A stretch of 64,000 nucleotides of DNA from an uncultured Clostridia bacterium (GTDB lineage Bacteria > Bacillota > Clostridia > UBA1381 > UMGS1253), in assembly GCA_934457145.1 (NCBI GenBank), contig CAKSHP010000007.1, positions 12,909-76,908 on the forward strand, in the 5' to 3' direction. Made by a program: the position numbers and the translations under genes. Positions within the stretch are counted from its first letter, which is position 1. Every line of letters starts with the position of its first letter. Shown in pieces: positions 23,388-33,290 of this stretch. The notes below the pieces were generated by a model that was not told where the DNA came from, did no database searches, and saw nothing but the letters and a program-made list of their open reading frames with translations.

Positions 23388-25421
23388 TTACTGTTCATCT
23401 TTTTTTTCATCTGTGTCATTATCTTTGGTGTCTGTCGAAAAGCTGTCTGCCGGCATCTGATTTAAACTCTCCGAAGAATCTTTTCCATCAGCATAAACCG
23501 AAAATTCCGGTCTTTTTGCTTCATTTTCCTGCTGAATTCTGCGCACCTCAGCTGCCTCTTCTTCTCTTTTTTCGTTTTCTTTTCTTGTTTTAACAAGCTG
23601 TTTATATTCGTCTATCTTATTATTAAAAATCGCATCGAATTCCTCGCCCGTAATCTTTTCGTTTTCCATAAGATACTCGGCAACCCGATTTAAAATATCA
23701 ATGTTTTCCGACAAAATCTTTTCACACCGGTCAAAACATTCGCACACAATGCGCTTTATCTCGCTGTCAATCTGCGCAGCAACGTTTTCGCTGTAGTTTC
23801 TTGTGTGACCGAAGTCTTTTCCCAAAAACACCTCCTGCGACGAACCGTATTTTATAGGCCCTATAACGTCGCTCATACCATACTGCGTAACCATAGATCT
23901 TGCAATTTCGGTTGCGCGCTCAATATCGTTTGAAGCGCCCGTGCTTATATCGTTTAGCGTCAGCTTTTCAGCAACTCTTCCGCCCAAAAGCGCCACAATA
24001 TCTTCATTCATGCGCTTTTTAGACGAATACCATATATCCTCTTTTGGAATGTGCATCGTATAGCCTCCCGCCATACCTCTCGGTATAATGGAAACCTCAT
24101 GCACCGGATCCTGAGTCGGCAAAAATCTGCTGACAACCGCATGCCCCGCCTCGTGGAAAGCCGTGAGTTTCTTTTCGTGTTCGCTGATTTTTCTTGACTT
24201 TTTCTCCGTTCCGACCGCAACCTTCATCATTGCGTCCTGCAAATCCTTGCTGTGAATTTGTTTTTCGTTGTTTCTTGCAGCTAAAAGCGCCGCTTCATTC
24301 ATAAGGTTTGCCAAATCCGCACCTGTAAATCCGGCAGTTGATTTTGCAACCACCGACAAATCAACATCGCTTGCAAGCGGTTTTCCCTTTGAATGTACTT
24401 TTAAAATTTCTTCTCTGCCTTTTGCATCCGGTGCACCGACAACCACCTGTCTGTCAAATCTGCCCGGTCTTAAAAGCGCAGGATCCAATATATCCGGACG
24501 GTTTGTTGCCGCAATAACAATCACTCCCATGTTATCGCCGAATCCGTCCATCTCAACAAGCAATTGATTTAGAGTCTGCTCCCTTTCATCATGTCCGCCG
24601 CCAAGACCCGCGCCGCGGTGTCTGCCGACAGCGTCAATCTCATCTATAAACACAATGCTCGGACTGTTCTTTTTTGCCTGTTCGAAAAGATCTCTTACTC
24701 TCGACGCTCCGACTCCGACAAACATCTCAACAAAGTCCGAACCGCTTATGCTGAAAAACGGCACCTTTGCCTCACCCGCAACAGCCTTTGCCAAAAGTGT
24801 TTTACCTGTTCCCGGAGGGCCTACCAACAGCACACCTCTCGGAATTCTTGCGCCAAGCTCCGTAAACTTTTTCGGATTTTTCAAAAATTCCACAATTTCA
24901 AAAAGCTCGGCTTTTTCCTCGTCCGCTCCGGCAACATCGGAAAACAAAACCTTGTTTTTATTATCCGAAAGCATTTTTGCCTTGCTTTTCCCGAAGCTCA
25001 TTGCCTTTCCTCCGCCCTGAGCGCGGTTCATAAAGAAGAAATAAAGGAATATCAAAAGAAGCATACTTCCGAGCATCGGAAGAATTGAAACCCACCACGG
25101 CTGTGTCTCGGGAGCTTTCGTGTCATACTTAAGATCTCCTTTTTCAACCTGATTTCTTATATCCTCTCCCAAATCCTCGTTAAAAACAACCATGTTAGGT
25201 ATTTCAACTTCAATTGTACTATCGGGATTTTTAAGCTGCGCCTGCGCAGTATTTCCGGTAATTGTAAGACTTTTTACGTTTTCGTTTTTGATTTCTTTTT
25301 GCAAATCCGAATATATCTTTGCAGTTGTCACCGATTTCGGCGTTGTAAACATATATATCATTGCAATTATTGCGCAAAAAACAGCAACGTAAAATACAAT
25401 TTTGCTCAACTTGCCCTTCAA
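23388..25421 (-). CDS. ftsH: ATP-dependent zinc metalloprotease FtsH
   Basis: FtsH is a membrane-bound AAA+ protease that degrades damaged or short-lived membrane and regulatory proteins. The 677-residue product has two membrane segments (about 7-26 and 112-131) with an extracytoplasmic domain between them. The AAA+ module has Walker A GPPGTGKT (201-208), Walker B VFIDEID and the second region of homology, and the zinc protease domain has HEAGH (423-427). A charged tail rich in Glu, Asp and Ser follows. The start is TTG at 25421, with GGAG 10 nt upstream. Confidence 0.97.
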   Translation of the reverse strand: MKGKLSKIVFYVAVFCAIIAMIYMFTTPKSVTTAKIYSDLQKEIKNENVKSLTITGNTAQAQLKNPDSTIEVEIPNMVVFNEDLGEDIRNQVEKGDLKYDTKAPETQPWWVSILPMLGSMLLLIFLYFFFMNRAQGGGKAMSFGKSKAKMLSDNKNKVLFSDVAGADEEKAELFEIVEFLKNPKKFTELGARIPRGVLLVGPPGTGKTLLAKAVAGEAKVPFFSISGSDFVEMFVGVGASRVRDLFEQAKKNSPSIVFIDEIDAVGRHRGAGLGGGHDEREQTLNQLLVEMDGFGDNMGVIVIAATNRPDILDPALLRPGRFDRQVVVGAPDAKGREEILKVHSKGKPLASDVDLSVVAKSTAGFTGADLANLMNEAALLAARNNEKQIHSKDLQDAMMKVAVGTEKKSRKISEHEKKLTAFHEAGHAVVSRFLPTQDPVHEVSIIPRGMAGGYTMHIPKEDIWYSSKKRMNEDIVALLGGRVAEKLTLNDISTGASNDIERATEIARSMVTQYGMSDVIGPIKYGSSQEVFLGKDFGHTRNYSENVAAQIDSEIKRIVCECFDRCEKILSENIDILNRVAEYLMENEKITGEEFDAIFNNKIDEYKQLVKTRKENEKREEEAAEVRRIQQENEAKRPEFSVYADGKDSSESLNQMPADSFSTDTKDNDTDEKKDEQ

Positions 25422-25527
25422 AAAATATCAGCTCCTTCAATTAAAAGGTCATAAGATGTCTGCCGATTTTCAATCCGCTCCACCGTCTGCCTTGCTATGA
25501 AACAAATCATTCGCTTCATGAAAACAT

Positions 25528-25556
25528 ATATTATCATAAACGCTGTTTAAATACAA
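25528..25556 (-). promoter_or_regulatory. Promoter of ftsH
   Basis: TTGTAT (25551-25556), 17 nt, TAATAT (25528-25533) on the minus strand, in the 170-nt gap between hpt and ftsH. No operator was identified. Confidence 0.7.
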
Positions 25557-25591
25557 TCATTTACCAAAATGTTTCACAAAATATTCATAAT

Positions 25592-26143
25592 TTATTCTTC
25601 ATTTTCATAAACCGAACGCTTAAGTATACCAACATACGGAAGATTTCTGTGTTTCTGAGCATAATCAAGACCGTAACCAATAACAAATTCATCGGGTATT
25701 TCAAAGCCTGTGTATTTAACATCCACATCTGCTTTTCTTCTCGACGGTTTATCCAAAATAGTGCAAATTTCTAAGGATTTCGGATTTCTTTCTCTTAACA
25801 TATCGGTTATGTACTTTAATGTCAGACCGCTGTCTATAATATCTTCAACAAGCAGCACATTTCTTCCCTCGATTGAGCAGTCCAGATCCTTTTCAATCTT
25901 TACAACTCCCGAAGACTTTGAAGAAGCTCCGTAGCTTGAAGCACACATAAACTCAATCTCAACCGGCAGGTCAAGCGCGCGCATTAAATCAACCGCAAAC
26001 ATAACTCCGCCTTTTAAAATCGTAACCACAATAAGGCTTTCGCCGGCATAATCCGCATTAATCTGAGCCGCAAGCTCTTTTATGCGTTTTTTTATCTGCT
26101 CCTCCGAAATTAAAACTCTTTCCACATCCTCATGAATATTCAT
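25592..26143 (-). CDS. hpt: Hypoxanthine phosphoribosyltransferase
   Basis: Hpt salvages hypoxanthine (and usually guanine) with PRPP to make IMP or GMP. The 183-residue product has the PRPP-binding motif LLVEDIIDSGLTLK (98-110), LKGGVMFAVDLMR near residue 43 and the flexible-loop region SSYGASSKSSGVV. The gene overlaps tilS by 14 nt; the tilS-hpt-ftsH order is common in Firmicutes. Confidence 0.96.
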   Translation of the reverse strand: MNIHEDVERVLISEEQIKKRIKELAAQINADYAGESLIVVTILKGGVMFAVDLMRALDLPVEIEFMCASSYGASSKSSGVVKIEKDLDCSIEGRNVLLVEDIIDSGLTLKYITDMLRERNPKSLEICTILDKPSRRKADVDVKYTGFEIPDEFVIGYGLDYAQKHRNLPYVGILKRSVYENEE

Positions 26144-27533
26144 CTTTGTCCTCCCCGGTATAACTTATTTGAAGCACCTTTTCGGTCTTCTGGTTTATTT
26201 TATATTTATCGCAGCGTCTCGCCGCGCAAACCCACAAAATTTCTTCTTCGCATTCCATAACGGCAATTTTGTCTCTTTTTTCAAGCGGAATTTTTAAATC
26301 TATAAACAAATCCTTAAGCTTTTTTCTTCCCGCCTCGGTGTGTATAAAATCTCCGTTTTTTCTTGAGCGAAACAAAATCTTTTTCCCCTCTAAAAATCCG
26401 TAATCAAAATACGCGGAATTTTTCATTTTCTTTGCCGGCATAGCGTCTAAAAGCTTTGCCGAAATTGTCATTTGACATTCTTTTATATAAAGCGGCTTAT
26501 CTATGCATAATTCATATTCAAAGCTTTCTTTTTTTTCTTTTTCGTTTTGCTTTTCAAAATAAATTCTTCCGCCGCGCAAACATGCGTCTATTCCGTTTTT
26601 CACGTTCACACTGCCGCTTTTTAAACCGTCAACCCTTTTTACCGCGTCAATACCTATATCGCACATAGTTTTGCACGCTTCGCCCGCCGCTTTTCGGATT
26701 ATACGAAAACGCAGCGACTTATGCAAATGCCCAAGCTCTTTTTTTTCAATAAAGGTTTTGTCTCCATCTTTAAATATGCACTGTTTTGTATGCTTTAATA
26801 CTTCATTTTCTATAAAGTCGTTGTCGTTTTTTATGCTTTCGGCGCTTTTTGTAATTGTTTTTACAAAATTCGGATTAAGGCTTTTTTCAATATATTTTAT
26901 AAGCTCCAGACGAATTTTGTTTCTTGTGCAGTCCGCTTTTAAATTTGTGCTGTCTGTAACAAACTTTTGTCTCGATTCTTTTAAATACGTTAAAATTTCC
27001 TCTTTATCCATACACAAAATCGGGCGCACTATAAAAATGTTTTCTTCTTCTCTTTTCGGCTCTATTCCGCAAAGCCCCAAAAGTCCGCTGCCCCGGATAT
27101 AGTTTCCTATCATCGTTTCGGCATTGTCGTTTTTGTTATGAGCGGTTGCAAGCGTGTCTGCGTTATACTTTTTGCAAACACTTTTTAAAAACTCATATCT
27201 GACCTCTCTTGCGGCAAGCTCTGTGCTTTGCTTTTTTTCTTTTGCAATTTTTAAAACGTCAAATTTTCCAATCTCCAAAGGTATCTGCATTTTTTGACAC
27301 AAATCTTTGCAAAACCGTTCGTCCCCGTCTGCCTCGCCGGGCCGTATCATATGATTAACATGACACGCCACAATATCATACTTTTTAATACTGTAAAGCG
27401 CATAAAGCAAACAAACCGAATCCGAACCGCCCGACAGCGCCGCAATCACTCTGCCCCCCGGCTTTATAAGATTGTTTTCATCTATAAATGAAGCCATCTT
27501 TTTTTCAAAAGCTTCTTTAAACGACTGTCTCAC
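26130..27533 (-). CDS. tilS: tRNA(Ile)-lysidine synthase
   Basis: TilS makes lysidine at the wobble position of tRNA-Ile (CAU), using ATP and lysine. The PP-loop SGGSDS is at residues 34-39, followed by HVNHMIRPGEADGDE and TAHNKNDNAETM. A C-terminal TilS domain ends with KLKDLFIDLKIPLEKRD. The GTG start has GGAAGG 6 nt upstream. Length 467 is normal. It is coupled to hpt by overlap. Confidence 0.96.
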   Translation of the reverse strand: MRQSFKEAFEKKMASFIDENNLIKPGGRVIAALSGGSDSVCLLYALYSIKKYDIVACHVNHMIRPGEADGDERFCKDLCQKMQIPLEIGKFDVLKIAKEKKQSTELAAREVRYEFLKSVCKKYNADTLATAHNKNDNAETMIGNYIRGSGLLGLCGIEPKREEENIFIVRPILCMDKEEILTYLKESRQKFVTDSTNLKADCTRNKIRLELIKYIEKSLNPNFVKTITKSAESIKNDNDFIENEVLKHTKQCIFKDGDKTFIEKKELGHLHKSLRFRIIRKAAGEACKTMCDIGIDAVKRVDGLKSGSVNVKNGIDACLRGGRIYFEKQNEKEKKESFEYELCIDKPLYIKECQMTISAKLLDAMPAKKMKNSAYFDYGFLEGKKILFRSRKNGDFIHTEAGRKKLKDLFIDLKIPLEKRDKIAVMECEEEILWVCAARRCDKYKINQKTEKVLQISYTGEDKDEYS

Positions 27534-27562
27534 GCTAACCTTCCTTTTTTACCAAACACATC

Positions 27563-28912
27563 TTACTGCTCTTCATCAAACTGCTTTTCCAAATGCATAA
27601 ATTTAGTGTGCGAACCGTCCCACCAAAGCTTAATCGTTCCGGTTTCGCCGTTTCTGTGTTTAGCTATTATACATTCGGCAATGTTTTTGTCCTGACTGTC
27701 CGGATTATAATATTCATCTCTGTATAAAAAGATTACTATATCGGCATCCTGCTCAATTGCGCCCGACTCTCTTAAGTCCGAAAGCATTGGTCTTTTGTTT
27801 GTTCTCGACTCCGGTCCTCGCGAAAGCTGCGAAAGCGTTATAATCGGTATGTCAAGCTCTTTTGCTAAAATTTTAAGCGACCTTGAAATATCGGCAATCT
27901 CGTTTTGTCTGTTTCCGCTGTCGCCGCGGGAATTTCCCTGCATAAGCTGCAAATAGTCAATCACAACCAAACCGAGGTTATGTCTTTGCTTAAGACGGCG
28001 GCACTTTGCCCTTATTTCCGCCACGCTCACAGCCGATGAATCGTCTATAAAAATCGGCGCCTTTTCTATCTGTGAAAGATTTTCGCCTATTCTTATCCAG
28101 TCGTCGGCGTCAAGACTGCCCTCTTTAAGCTTTGTTCCGCTGACCATTGCCTCGCCGCATATAATTCTGTTTGCAAGCTGTTCTCTGCTCATTTCAAGGT
28201 TAAAGATAGCGGTTGTAACGCCGTTTCTGATTGCTGCATTCTGCGCAATATTTAGCGCAAAACTCGTTTTGCCCATTGCCGGTCTTGCCGCTATAAGTAT
28301 AAGATCGCTCCTTTGCAGTCCCGATGTCATCTGATCAAGATAACCAAACCCCGTCGGCACGCCCGACACCTTGCCTTTTTTCGAGTTCATCTCCTGCATC
28401 ATGTTAAAGCTGTCGCCGAGAACCTCGCGTATGTGCACAATGCCGTTTGAGTCCTTGTTTTGCAAAATATCAAATATCAGCTTTTCCGACTGTTCCAGCG
28501 CCGCGTTAACGCCCTCCGGCGCATCATAGCCCAAATTCATAATCGAGCCGCCGGCATTAACCAGTCTGCGCTGCAAAGCCTTCTGGGCAACAATCTCGCA
28601 ATACTGCGTTATGTTTGACGTTGTCGGCACTCCTGCCGCAACCGAGGAAAGATAATTAACTCCCCCCACTGCCTCAAGGTTTCCCTCCTGCTTAAGACGG
28701 TCTGCAACAGTAACAATATCTATCGGCGAATTTGAGTTAAACAAAATCTGCATCGCCGAAAATATCGTTTTATTATGTTCAAAATAAAAATCATTTTCGC
28801 TTATAATTTCACTGACAGCTGAAATACAGTTTGAATCAATGAGAATTCCGCCCAGCACCGATTGCTCCGCCTCAGCGCTGTACGGCATTGTTTTGCCCAT
28901 TGCAGCCTCCAT
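27563..28912 (-). CDS. dnaB: Replicative DNA helicase DnaB
   Basis: DnaB (DnaC in Bacillus) is the hexameric helicase that unwinds DNA ahead of the fork. The N-terminal domain (SAEAEQSVLGGILID) precedes the RecA-like domain with Walker A RPAMGKTSF (about 210-218), VVIDYLQLM and the LRESGAIEQDAD stretch. I used the ATG at 28912 (AAGGGG 8 nt away); an ATG at 28900 with GGAGG 5 nt away is an equal alternative. It follows rplI as in many Firmicutes. Confidence 0.96.
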   Translation of the reverse strand: MEAAMGKTMPYSAEAEQSVLGGILIDSNCISAVSEIISENDFYFEHNKTIFSAMQILFNSNSPIDIVTVADRLKQEGNLEAVGGVNYLSSVAAGVPTTSNITQYCEIVAQKALQRRLVNAGGSIMNLGYDAPEGVNAALEQSEKLIFDILQNKDSNGIVHIREVLGDSFNMMQEMNSKKGKVSGVPTGFGYLDQMTSGLQRSDLILIAARPAMGKTSFALNIAQNAAIRNGVTTAIFNLEMSREQLANRIICGEAMVSGTKLKEGSLDADDWIRIGENLSQIEKAPIFIDDSSAVSVAEIRAKCRRLKQRHNLGLVVIDYLQLMQGNSRGDSGNRQNEIADISRSLKILAKELDIPIITLSQLSRGPESRTNKRPMLSDLRESGAIEQDADIVIFLYRDEYYNPDSQDKNIAECIIAKHRNGETGTIKLWWDGSHTKFMHLEKQFDEEQ

Positions 28913-28937
28913 CAAAAAATCCCCTTCCGAAAACCGA

Positions 28938-29387
28938 TTATTCGGCCTCTATCACAACATTTAATTTTCCCACAATTTCGGGATACACTTTAACATCTAT
29001 CTTCGTTGTGCCGATATGCTTTAATCCGCCGTCCGGCAAAACAAATTTCTTTTTGTCTATCACAATATGCTGCTGCATTTTAAGCGCCTCGGCAACATCT
29101 TTGCTCGTTACCGAACCGAAAAGTCTGCCGCCTTCGCCTGCCTTTGCACTAAGCTTAACGCTGAGAGTCGAAAGCTTGTTTTTAAGAGCCGTTGCCTCTT
29201 CAATCTCTTTTCCCTTATGATATGCCGCAGCCTCTTTTTTGCCCTCAATTGAATTTATATTTTCATTTGTTGCCGCAACCGCAAGCTTTCTCGGAAGCAA
29301 AAAATTTCTTGCGTATCCGTCGGAAACTTCTTTAATATCTCCTTTTTTGCCCTGACCTTTAACGTCTGCCTGTAATATTACTTTCAT
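28938..29387 (-). CDS. rplI: 50S ribosomal protein L9
   Basis: L9 is an elongated large-subunit protein that restrains frameshifting. I chose the ATG at 29387 because family members start MKVIL and this gives correct spacing from GGAAAGGG; an ATG at 29396 lies on that site. The conserved GKKGDIKEVSDGYARNFLLP and a C-terminal domain ending near VYPEIVGKLNVVIEAE are present. It lies between gdpP and dnaB. Confidence 0.96.
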   Translation of the reverse strand: MKVILQADVKGQGKKGDIKEVSDGYARNFLLPRKLAVAATNENINSIEGKKEAAAYHKGKEIEEATALKNKLSTLSVKLSAKAGEGGRLFGSVTSKDVAEALKMQQHIVIDKKKFVLPDGGLKHIGTTKIDVKVYPEIVGKLNVVIEAE

Positions 29388-29458
29388 TTTCTTCATACCC
29401 TTTCCTGCCGCCTTATATCATCTGCACTGTCCGCCGCAGATTTCAACGCAGCTTTTTA

Positions 29459-31495
29459 TTATTTCTCGCCTTTTTCTTCAAAATACTCAAAAATCGCGTC
29501 GGTCAAACGTTTTTTAACCTCCTCAAACGATTCTCCGCGTATCTGCGCTCCGGCAACGGTCATATGTCCGCCGCCGCCTATTTTTTCAAGTATAACCTGA
29601 ACGTTCACTTTCCCCCACGATCTTCCGCTAACGATATTTGCCTCGCCGTCCTTTGCAATAACAAACGATGCCTCAACGCCTTCAATCTCCAGAAGCTCGT
29701 CTGCCGCCTGTGCCACCACAAGCCCGACATCTTCAATAAATCTTTCGCACAGCGCAAGCGCAATTCCCTTGCGCACAAATTTTGCACTGCCGACAATCTC
29801 CGAGCGGTTGTTATAGTGCGCCATATCAATCTGAAACATCTTTTTAACTCTCACAGTGTCCACACCGTGTTTTCTTAAAAACGATGCCGCGTCAAATGTG
29901 CGCACGCCTGTTTTAAACGTGAAGTTTTTTGTGTCCATGCAAATTCCGGCATAAAGCGCCTCTGCCTCCGCCTTTGTAAGCGACACTTTGTTGTCCATAT
30001 ACTGCAAAAGCTCCGTGACAAGCTCGCTTGCCGAAGAAGCATAAGGCTCATGATAAACCAAAGAGCAGTTTTCTATAAAATCGGTGCTTCTTCTGTGATG
30101 ATCTATAAGCACTATCTCGCCCGCCATTGAAAGAAGCTTTTCATTTTCCAAAAGCGCAGGTCTGTGAACGTCAACTATAATAAGCACAGTGTTTTTGTCA
30201 ACATATTCTTCCGCCTCCTGCGGAGAAATAAACATGTTGTCATAGTCTTCCTCCGCTTTGATTGCGTCAATTGCCGCGTCAACGGACAAATTATGCTCTC
30301 CGCAAACTATCTTTACAGGCTTGTTGCGGTTTTTAACCCCTCTTGACAAACCGACCGCCGAACCTATAGAGTCCAGATCGGGTCTTTTGTGCCCCATAAT
30401 TACAACCTTTTCGTCGCTTATGATAAGCTGTCTTAAAGCCTGAGCAATAACTCTCGACTTAACTCTTGTGCTCTTTTCATGTTCGTTTGATTTTCCGCCG
30501 AAAAAGTTAAACTGATTTTCGTCTTTTATAACGGCCTGGTCGCCGCCGCGCCCGAGCGCCATATTTATCGCATTTCTCGAATATTCATCGTTAACGTTTA
30601 TGTGGTCGCCGCCGGTTCCTATGCCAACGCTTATCGTTGCGGCTGTTTTGTTTCCGACATTTATCTCGCGCACCCAATCCAATATTTCAAACTTTTTTTC
30701 TATAAGCGCCGCTAAATTTTTATGCTCAAAAAACATAATATATCTGTCGCGCTCCGGCTTTTTTAAAACTCCGCCGACAGGCTTTACCCATTCGTTCACC
30801 TTCTGATCGATTTTCGATATAAGCCTCGGCTTTGCCCAATCCTCCATACCGTTTAAAACATCGTCATAGTTGTCAATCATAATAATTCCTATATCGATTT
30901 TTTCATCGGTATACTTTCTTTTTATTTCTCTCTGCTCCGTTTCGTCAAGCCAGTAAAGCAAAACAAGATACTCGCCGTCCTTTTTGGAGTCGGGCTTTAT
31001 TATACTGCCCATAACTTTATACACTTTTTCATTATATGTTACGTCAATCGAAATGCCCTCATGCATTCTCAAAACGTCGCTCCATTTTAAGTCCGTCACA
31101 ATTTCGGATATATACTTTTCAAACAGAACCTGTCCGTCAACGACTTTTGCAAATCCCTGATTGTACCACGACACCTTTCCGTCCAAATGCGCCATAACCA
31201 TAGGGAACGGAAAGTTTACCAAAGACTCTTTCGTCGCCGTGTCCATATGCGTATTAAGCTGCATTGCATAGTCTGAAACATCTGCTATATGTCTGCGCTT
31301 TTCCATTATTTTAAGCACAATCAGCCCGATAAACAAAACTGCCTCTGCAAGCGCTAAATATTTCAGGCTTATTTCATCGCCCGATAAAAAATATGTTATA
31401 ACTGCACAGATTAATATCCCCCATGTTACAACGGATGTCATCTGATAAATCCTGTTTACAAACTGTTTGTTTTTCTTTTTTGCGTCAGAGTTCAT
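29459..31495 (-). CDS. gdpP: Cyclic-di-AMP phosphodiesterase GdpP (DHH/DHHA1)
   Basis: GdpP (YybT) hydrolyses c-di-AMP, a messenger for potassium and cell-wall homeostasis. Two membrane segments (about 20-37 and 47-64) precede a PAS-like region (about 85-180) and a degenerate GGDEF-like domain (about 200-330). A DHH domain follows with GHKRPDLDSIG (368-378), VDVHRP and the signature LIDHHRR (DHH at 465-467), and a DHHA1 domain ends with GGGGHMTVAGAQ. The GGDEF motif itself is not intact, as expected for this family. It is followed by rplI and dnaB. Confidence 0.95.
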   Translation of the reverse strand: MNSDAKKKNKQFVNRIYQMTSVVTWGILICAVITYFLSGDEISLKYLALAEAVLFIGLIVLKIMEKRRHIADVSDYAMQLNTHMDTATKESLVNFPFPMVMAHLDGKVSWYNQGFAKVVDGQVLFEKYISEIVTDLKWSDVLRMHEGISIDVTYNEKVYKVMGSIIKPDSKKDGEYLVLLYWLDETEQREIKRKYTDEKIDIGIIMIDNYDDVLNGMEDWAKPRLISKIDQKVNEWVKPVGGVLKKPERDRYIMFFEHKNLAALIEKKFEILDWVREINVGNKTAATISVGIGTGGDHINVNDEYSRNAINMALGRGGDQAVIKDENQFNFFGGKSNEHEKSTRVKSRVIAQALRQLIISDEKVVIMGHKRPDLDSIGSAVGLSRGVKNRNKPVKIVCGEHNLSVDAAIDAIKAEEDYDNMFISPQEAEEYVDKNTVLIIVDVHRPALLENEKLLSMAGEIVLIDHHRRSTDFIENCSLVYHEPYASSASELVTELLQYMDNKVSLTKAEAEALYAGICMDTKNFTFKTGVRTFDAASFLRKHGVDTVRVKKMFQIDMAHYNNRSEIVGSAKFVRKGIALALCERFIEDVGLVVAQAADELLEIEGVEASFVIAKDGEANIVSGRSWGKVNVQVILEKIGGGGHMTVAGAQIRGESFEEVKKRLTDAIFEYFEEKGEK

Positions 31496-31501
31496 TTTTA
31501 T

Positions 31502-32434
31502 TTATCTCCTTTCCGCAATTTTGCGCATATCCGCAAACGAATCAAAAATTCCGGTAACGGTCATTGCCGGCGAAAACACAAGCGCCGCAAAAACAAGCAT
31601 AACATACATTAAAACCTTTTTTGCCCCGCTCTGCTTTTCTATAATAAATGCAAACAGGCTTATTGCGCTCACATAATAAAAAATCATTATAAGAAAGAGC
31701 ATGCAAAGCGCCGACGCACACACAACAACATTGTTCTTCGCCGCAAACATATACACCAAAAACGAAACTGTCATAACCGCCGCACACATCTTGTCTGCCT
31801 TTATTTTCGTAAACGGCGCAATATAATCACACATTCCGCTCTTTAGCTTTTTTTCAATTTTCTTAACCACAGCCACGCAGACATACGAATACACACACGC
31901 CGCCGTAATTGCCGCAGCCGGCACCATACTCATAAACACAATATCAACTATCTGACTTATCTGACCCGTTGTGTACATATCCGCCGCGCCGCTTTGCTTT
32001 ATAACATTTAAAACCTCGCTGCTTGCCGCGTCCGTAACCGCTCTTAAATCCGCCGGGCGCATTCCGTTTATGTCAAACGTCTGCCCGATTGCCAGCAAAA
32101 TCATAACGGACACAAATATCCCCAGACAGCCGTATGCAACAATATACACAAGGCTTTTTTTGCCCCTTATCGCAAAATTTACTGAAAAAGCGCTCATGCA
32201 TATAATAATGCCTCCGACATAACTAAACGATAAATTCACAAGACTGTCGGCCGCAAAAGCCAAAATTATGCTCACAATTATTGCCGCCTTGTTTGACTTT
32301 AACATACAGCAGCACACAGCCGCCGACGCACACGCCATACCTAAAATGTCAAATCCGAACACCCCGAAAACCATCATCGACAGCAGCAAAAATGCATTAA
32401 TCGCAAAAAATTCTTTATAGTTTTTATTATCCAT
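31502..32434 (-). CDS. YybS-like DUF2232 membrane protein
   Basis: The 310-residue product is almost entirely hydrophobic with about eight membrane segments and a soluble kink around KKIEKKLKSGMCDYIAPF. Its place directly upstream of gdpP-rplI-dnaB matches Bacillus yybS, and the pattern fits DUF2232, whose transport role is unproven. Gap to gdpP is 6 nt, so the genes are co-transcribed. Identification is by position and topology rather than by strong motifs. Confidence 0.8.
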   Translation of the reverse strand: MDNKNYKEFFAINAFLLLSMMVFGVFGFDILGMACASAAVCCCMLKSNKAAIIVSIILAFAADSLVNLSFSYVGGIIICMSAFSVNFAIRGKKSLVYIVAYGCLGIFVSVMILLAIGQTFDINGMRPADLRAVTDAASSEVLNVIKQSGAADMYTTGQISQIVDIVFMSMVPAAAITAACVYSYVCVAVVKKIEKKLKSGMCDYIAPFTKIKADKMCAAVMTVSFLVYMFAAKNNVVVCASALCMLFLIMIFYYVSAISLFAFIIEKQSGAKKVLMYVMLVFAALVFSPAMTVTGIFDSFADMRKIAERR

Positions 32435-32508
32435 AAATTATAACCTCTGTCCCGGCGCAGTTTTTTATGCGCCCAAGTCCTGCTTTTCCATAATTATACG
32501 TATTATAT

Positions 32509-32538
32509 ATTGTACCACACCGCAAGGCAAAATGTCAA
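32509..32538 (-). promoter_or_regulatory. Promoter of the yybS-gdpP-rplI-dnaB run
   Basis: TTGACA (32533-32538), 18 nt, TACAAT (32509-32514) on the minus strand. The leader to the yybS ATG at 32434 is about 70 nt. Confidence 0.7.
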
Positions 32539-32599
32539 CTGTTTATTAAAGGTTTGCCCGCAGCTTAGAAAAATCTTTTGTTTTTCATTTTAAAAACGC

Positions 32600-32628
32600 T
32601 TGATATTGTTTTTGCTTTGTGCTATAAT
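32600..32628 (+). promoter_or_regulatory. Promoter of the SLOG gene
   Basis: TTGATA (32600-32605), 17 nt, TATAAT (32623-32628). Transcription would start near 32635 and leave a leader of about 160 nt before the ATG at 32796. Confidence 0.75.
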
Positions 32629-32737
32629 AGCCTCACCGCCGATTTTACTTAATACCAAAATAAAATTCATTTGAAATTCTGTGTTATTGTAAAATTGTGT
32701 GGCAGCATTTTTTAAGCAAAGTCCGTGCGTTTTTTGC

Positions 32738-32772
32738 GTGCGGCACGTTTTTTATCTGCCGCACATTTTTTT
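32738..32772 (+). promoter_or_regulatory. Terminator-like hairpin in the SLOG leader
   Basis: GTGCGGCA (32738-32745) pairs perfectly with TGCCGCAC (32757-32764) around an 11-nt loop and is followed by ATTTTTTTAT. This is a complete intrinsic-terminator shape between a promoter and the gene it drives, so it may be an attenuator. No known riboswitch pattern was recognised upstream of it. Confidence 0.6.
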
Positions 32773-32795
32773 ATCACAAAGGAAGCCACAAAATT

Positions 32796-33287
32796 ATGGA
32801 CATAATAAATAACACCCTTCACCGCTGCTGCTTCACCGGTCACCGTCCCGAAAAATTAACCGTGTCCGAAAGCGAGGCAAAAGCGCTTTTAAAAAAAGAA
32901 ATAAAAAATTCAATAGACAGCGGCTTTAACTGCTTTATCTGCGGAATGTCAAGAGGAATTGACCTATGGGCAGGGCAAATCGTTTTAAACTTTAAAAAGG
33001 AAAACGAAAATATAAAGCTTATATGCGCCTCACCGTTTTTCGGTTTTGAAAGGCGCTGGAGCGCATGTGACAAACGGCTTTATAACGAAATTCTAAACAG
33101 TGCCGACCTTGTAAAATTTGTCTGCCGTCACTACTATGCCGGCTGTTTTCAAATAAGAAACCGCTACATGGTCGACAACTGCTCAAAAGTTATCGCAGCC
33201 TACAGCGGCGCCCCCGGCGGCACCAAGAACACCATTAACTACGCACTTTCAAAAAATATAGAGGTTGTAAACATTTTAGATATGTAG
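32796..33287 (+). CDS. SLOG-family protein (DUF1273, YpsA-like)
   Basis: The protein is 163 residues from the ATG at 32796, which has AAAGGAAG upstream; the open frame extends to 32697 but through the leader hairpin. The opening CCFTGHRPEKL, then the helical middle and GAPGGTKNTINYA near the end, match the DUF1273/SLOG Rossmann fold. Relatives include Bacillus YpsA and DprA-like proteins that bind nucleotide-type ligands. Its biochemical role is unknown. It is a single gene bounded by a bidirectional terminator at 33291. Confidence 0.85.
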   Translation: MDIINNTLHRCCFTGHRPEKLTVSESEAKALLKKEIKNSIDSGFNCFICGMSRGIDLWAGQIVLNFKKENENIKLICASPFFGFERRWSACDKRLYNEILNSADLVKFVCRHYYAGCFQIRNRYMVDNCSKVIAAYSGAPGGTKNTINYALSKNIEVVNILDM

Positions 33288-33290
33288 TAA

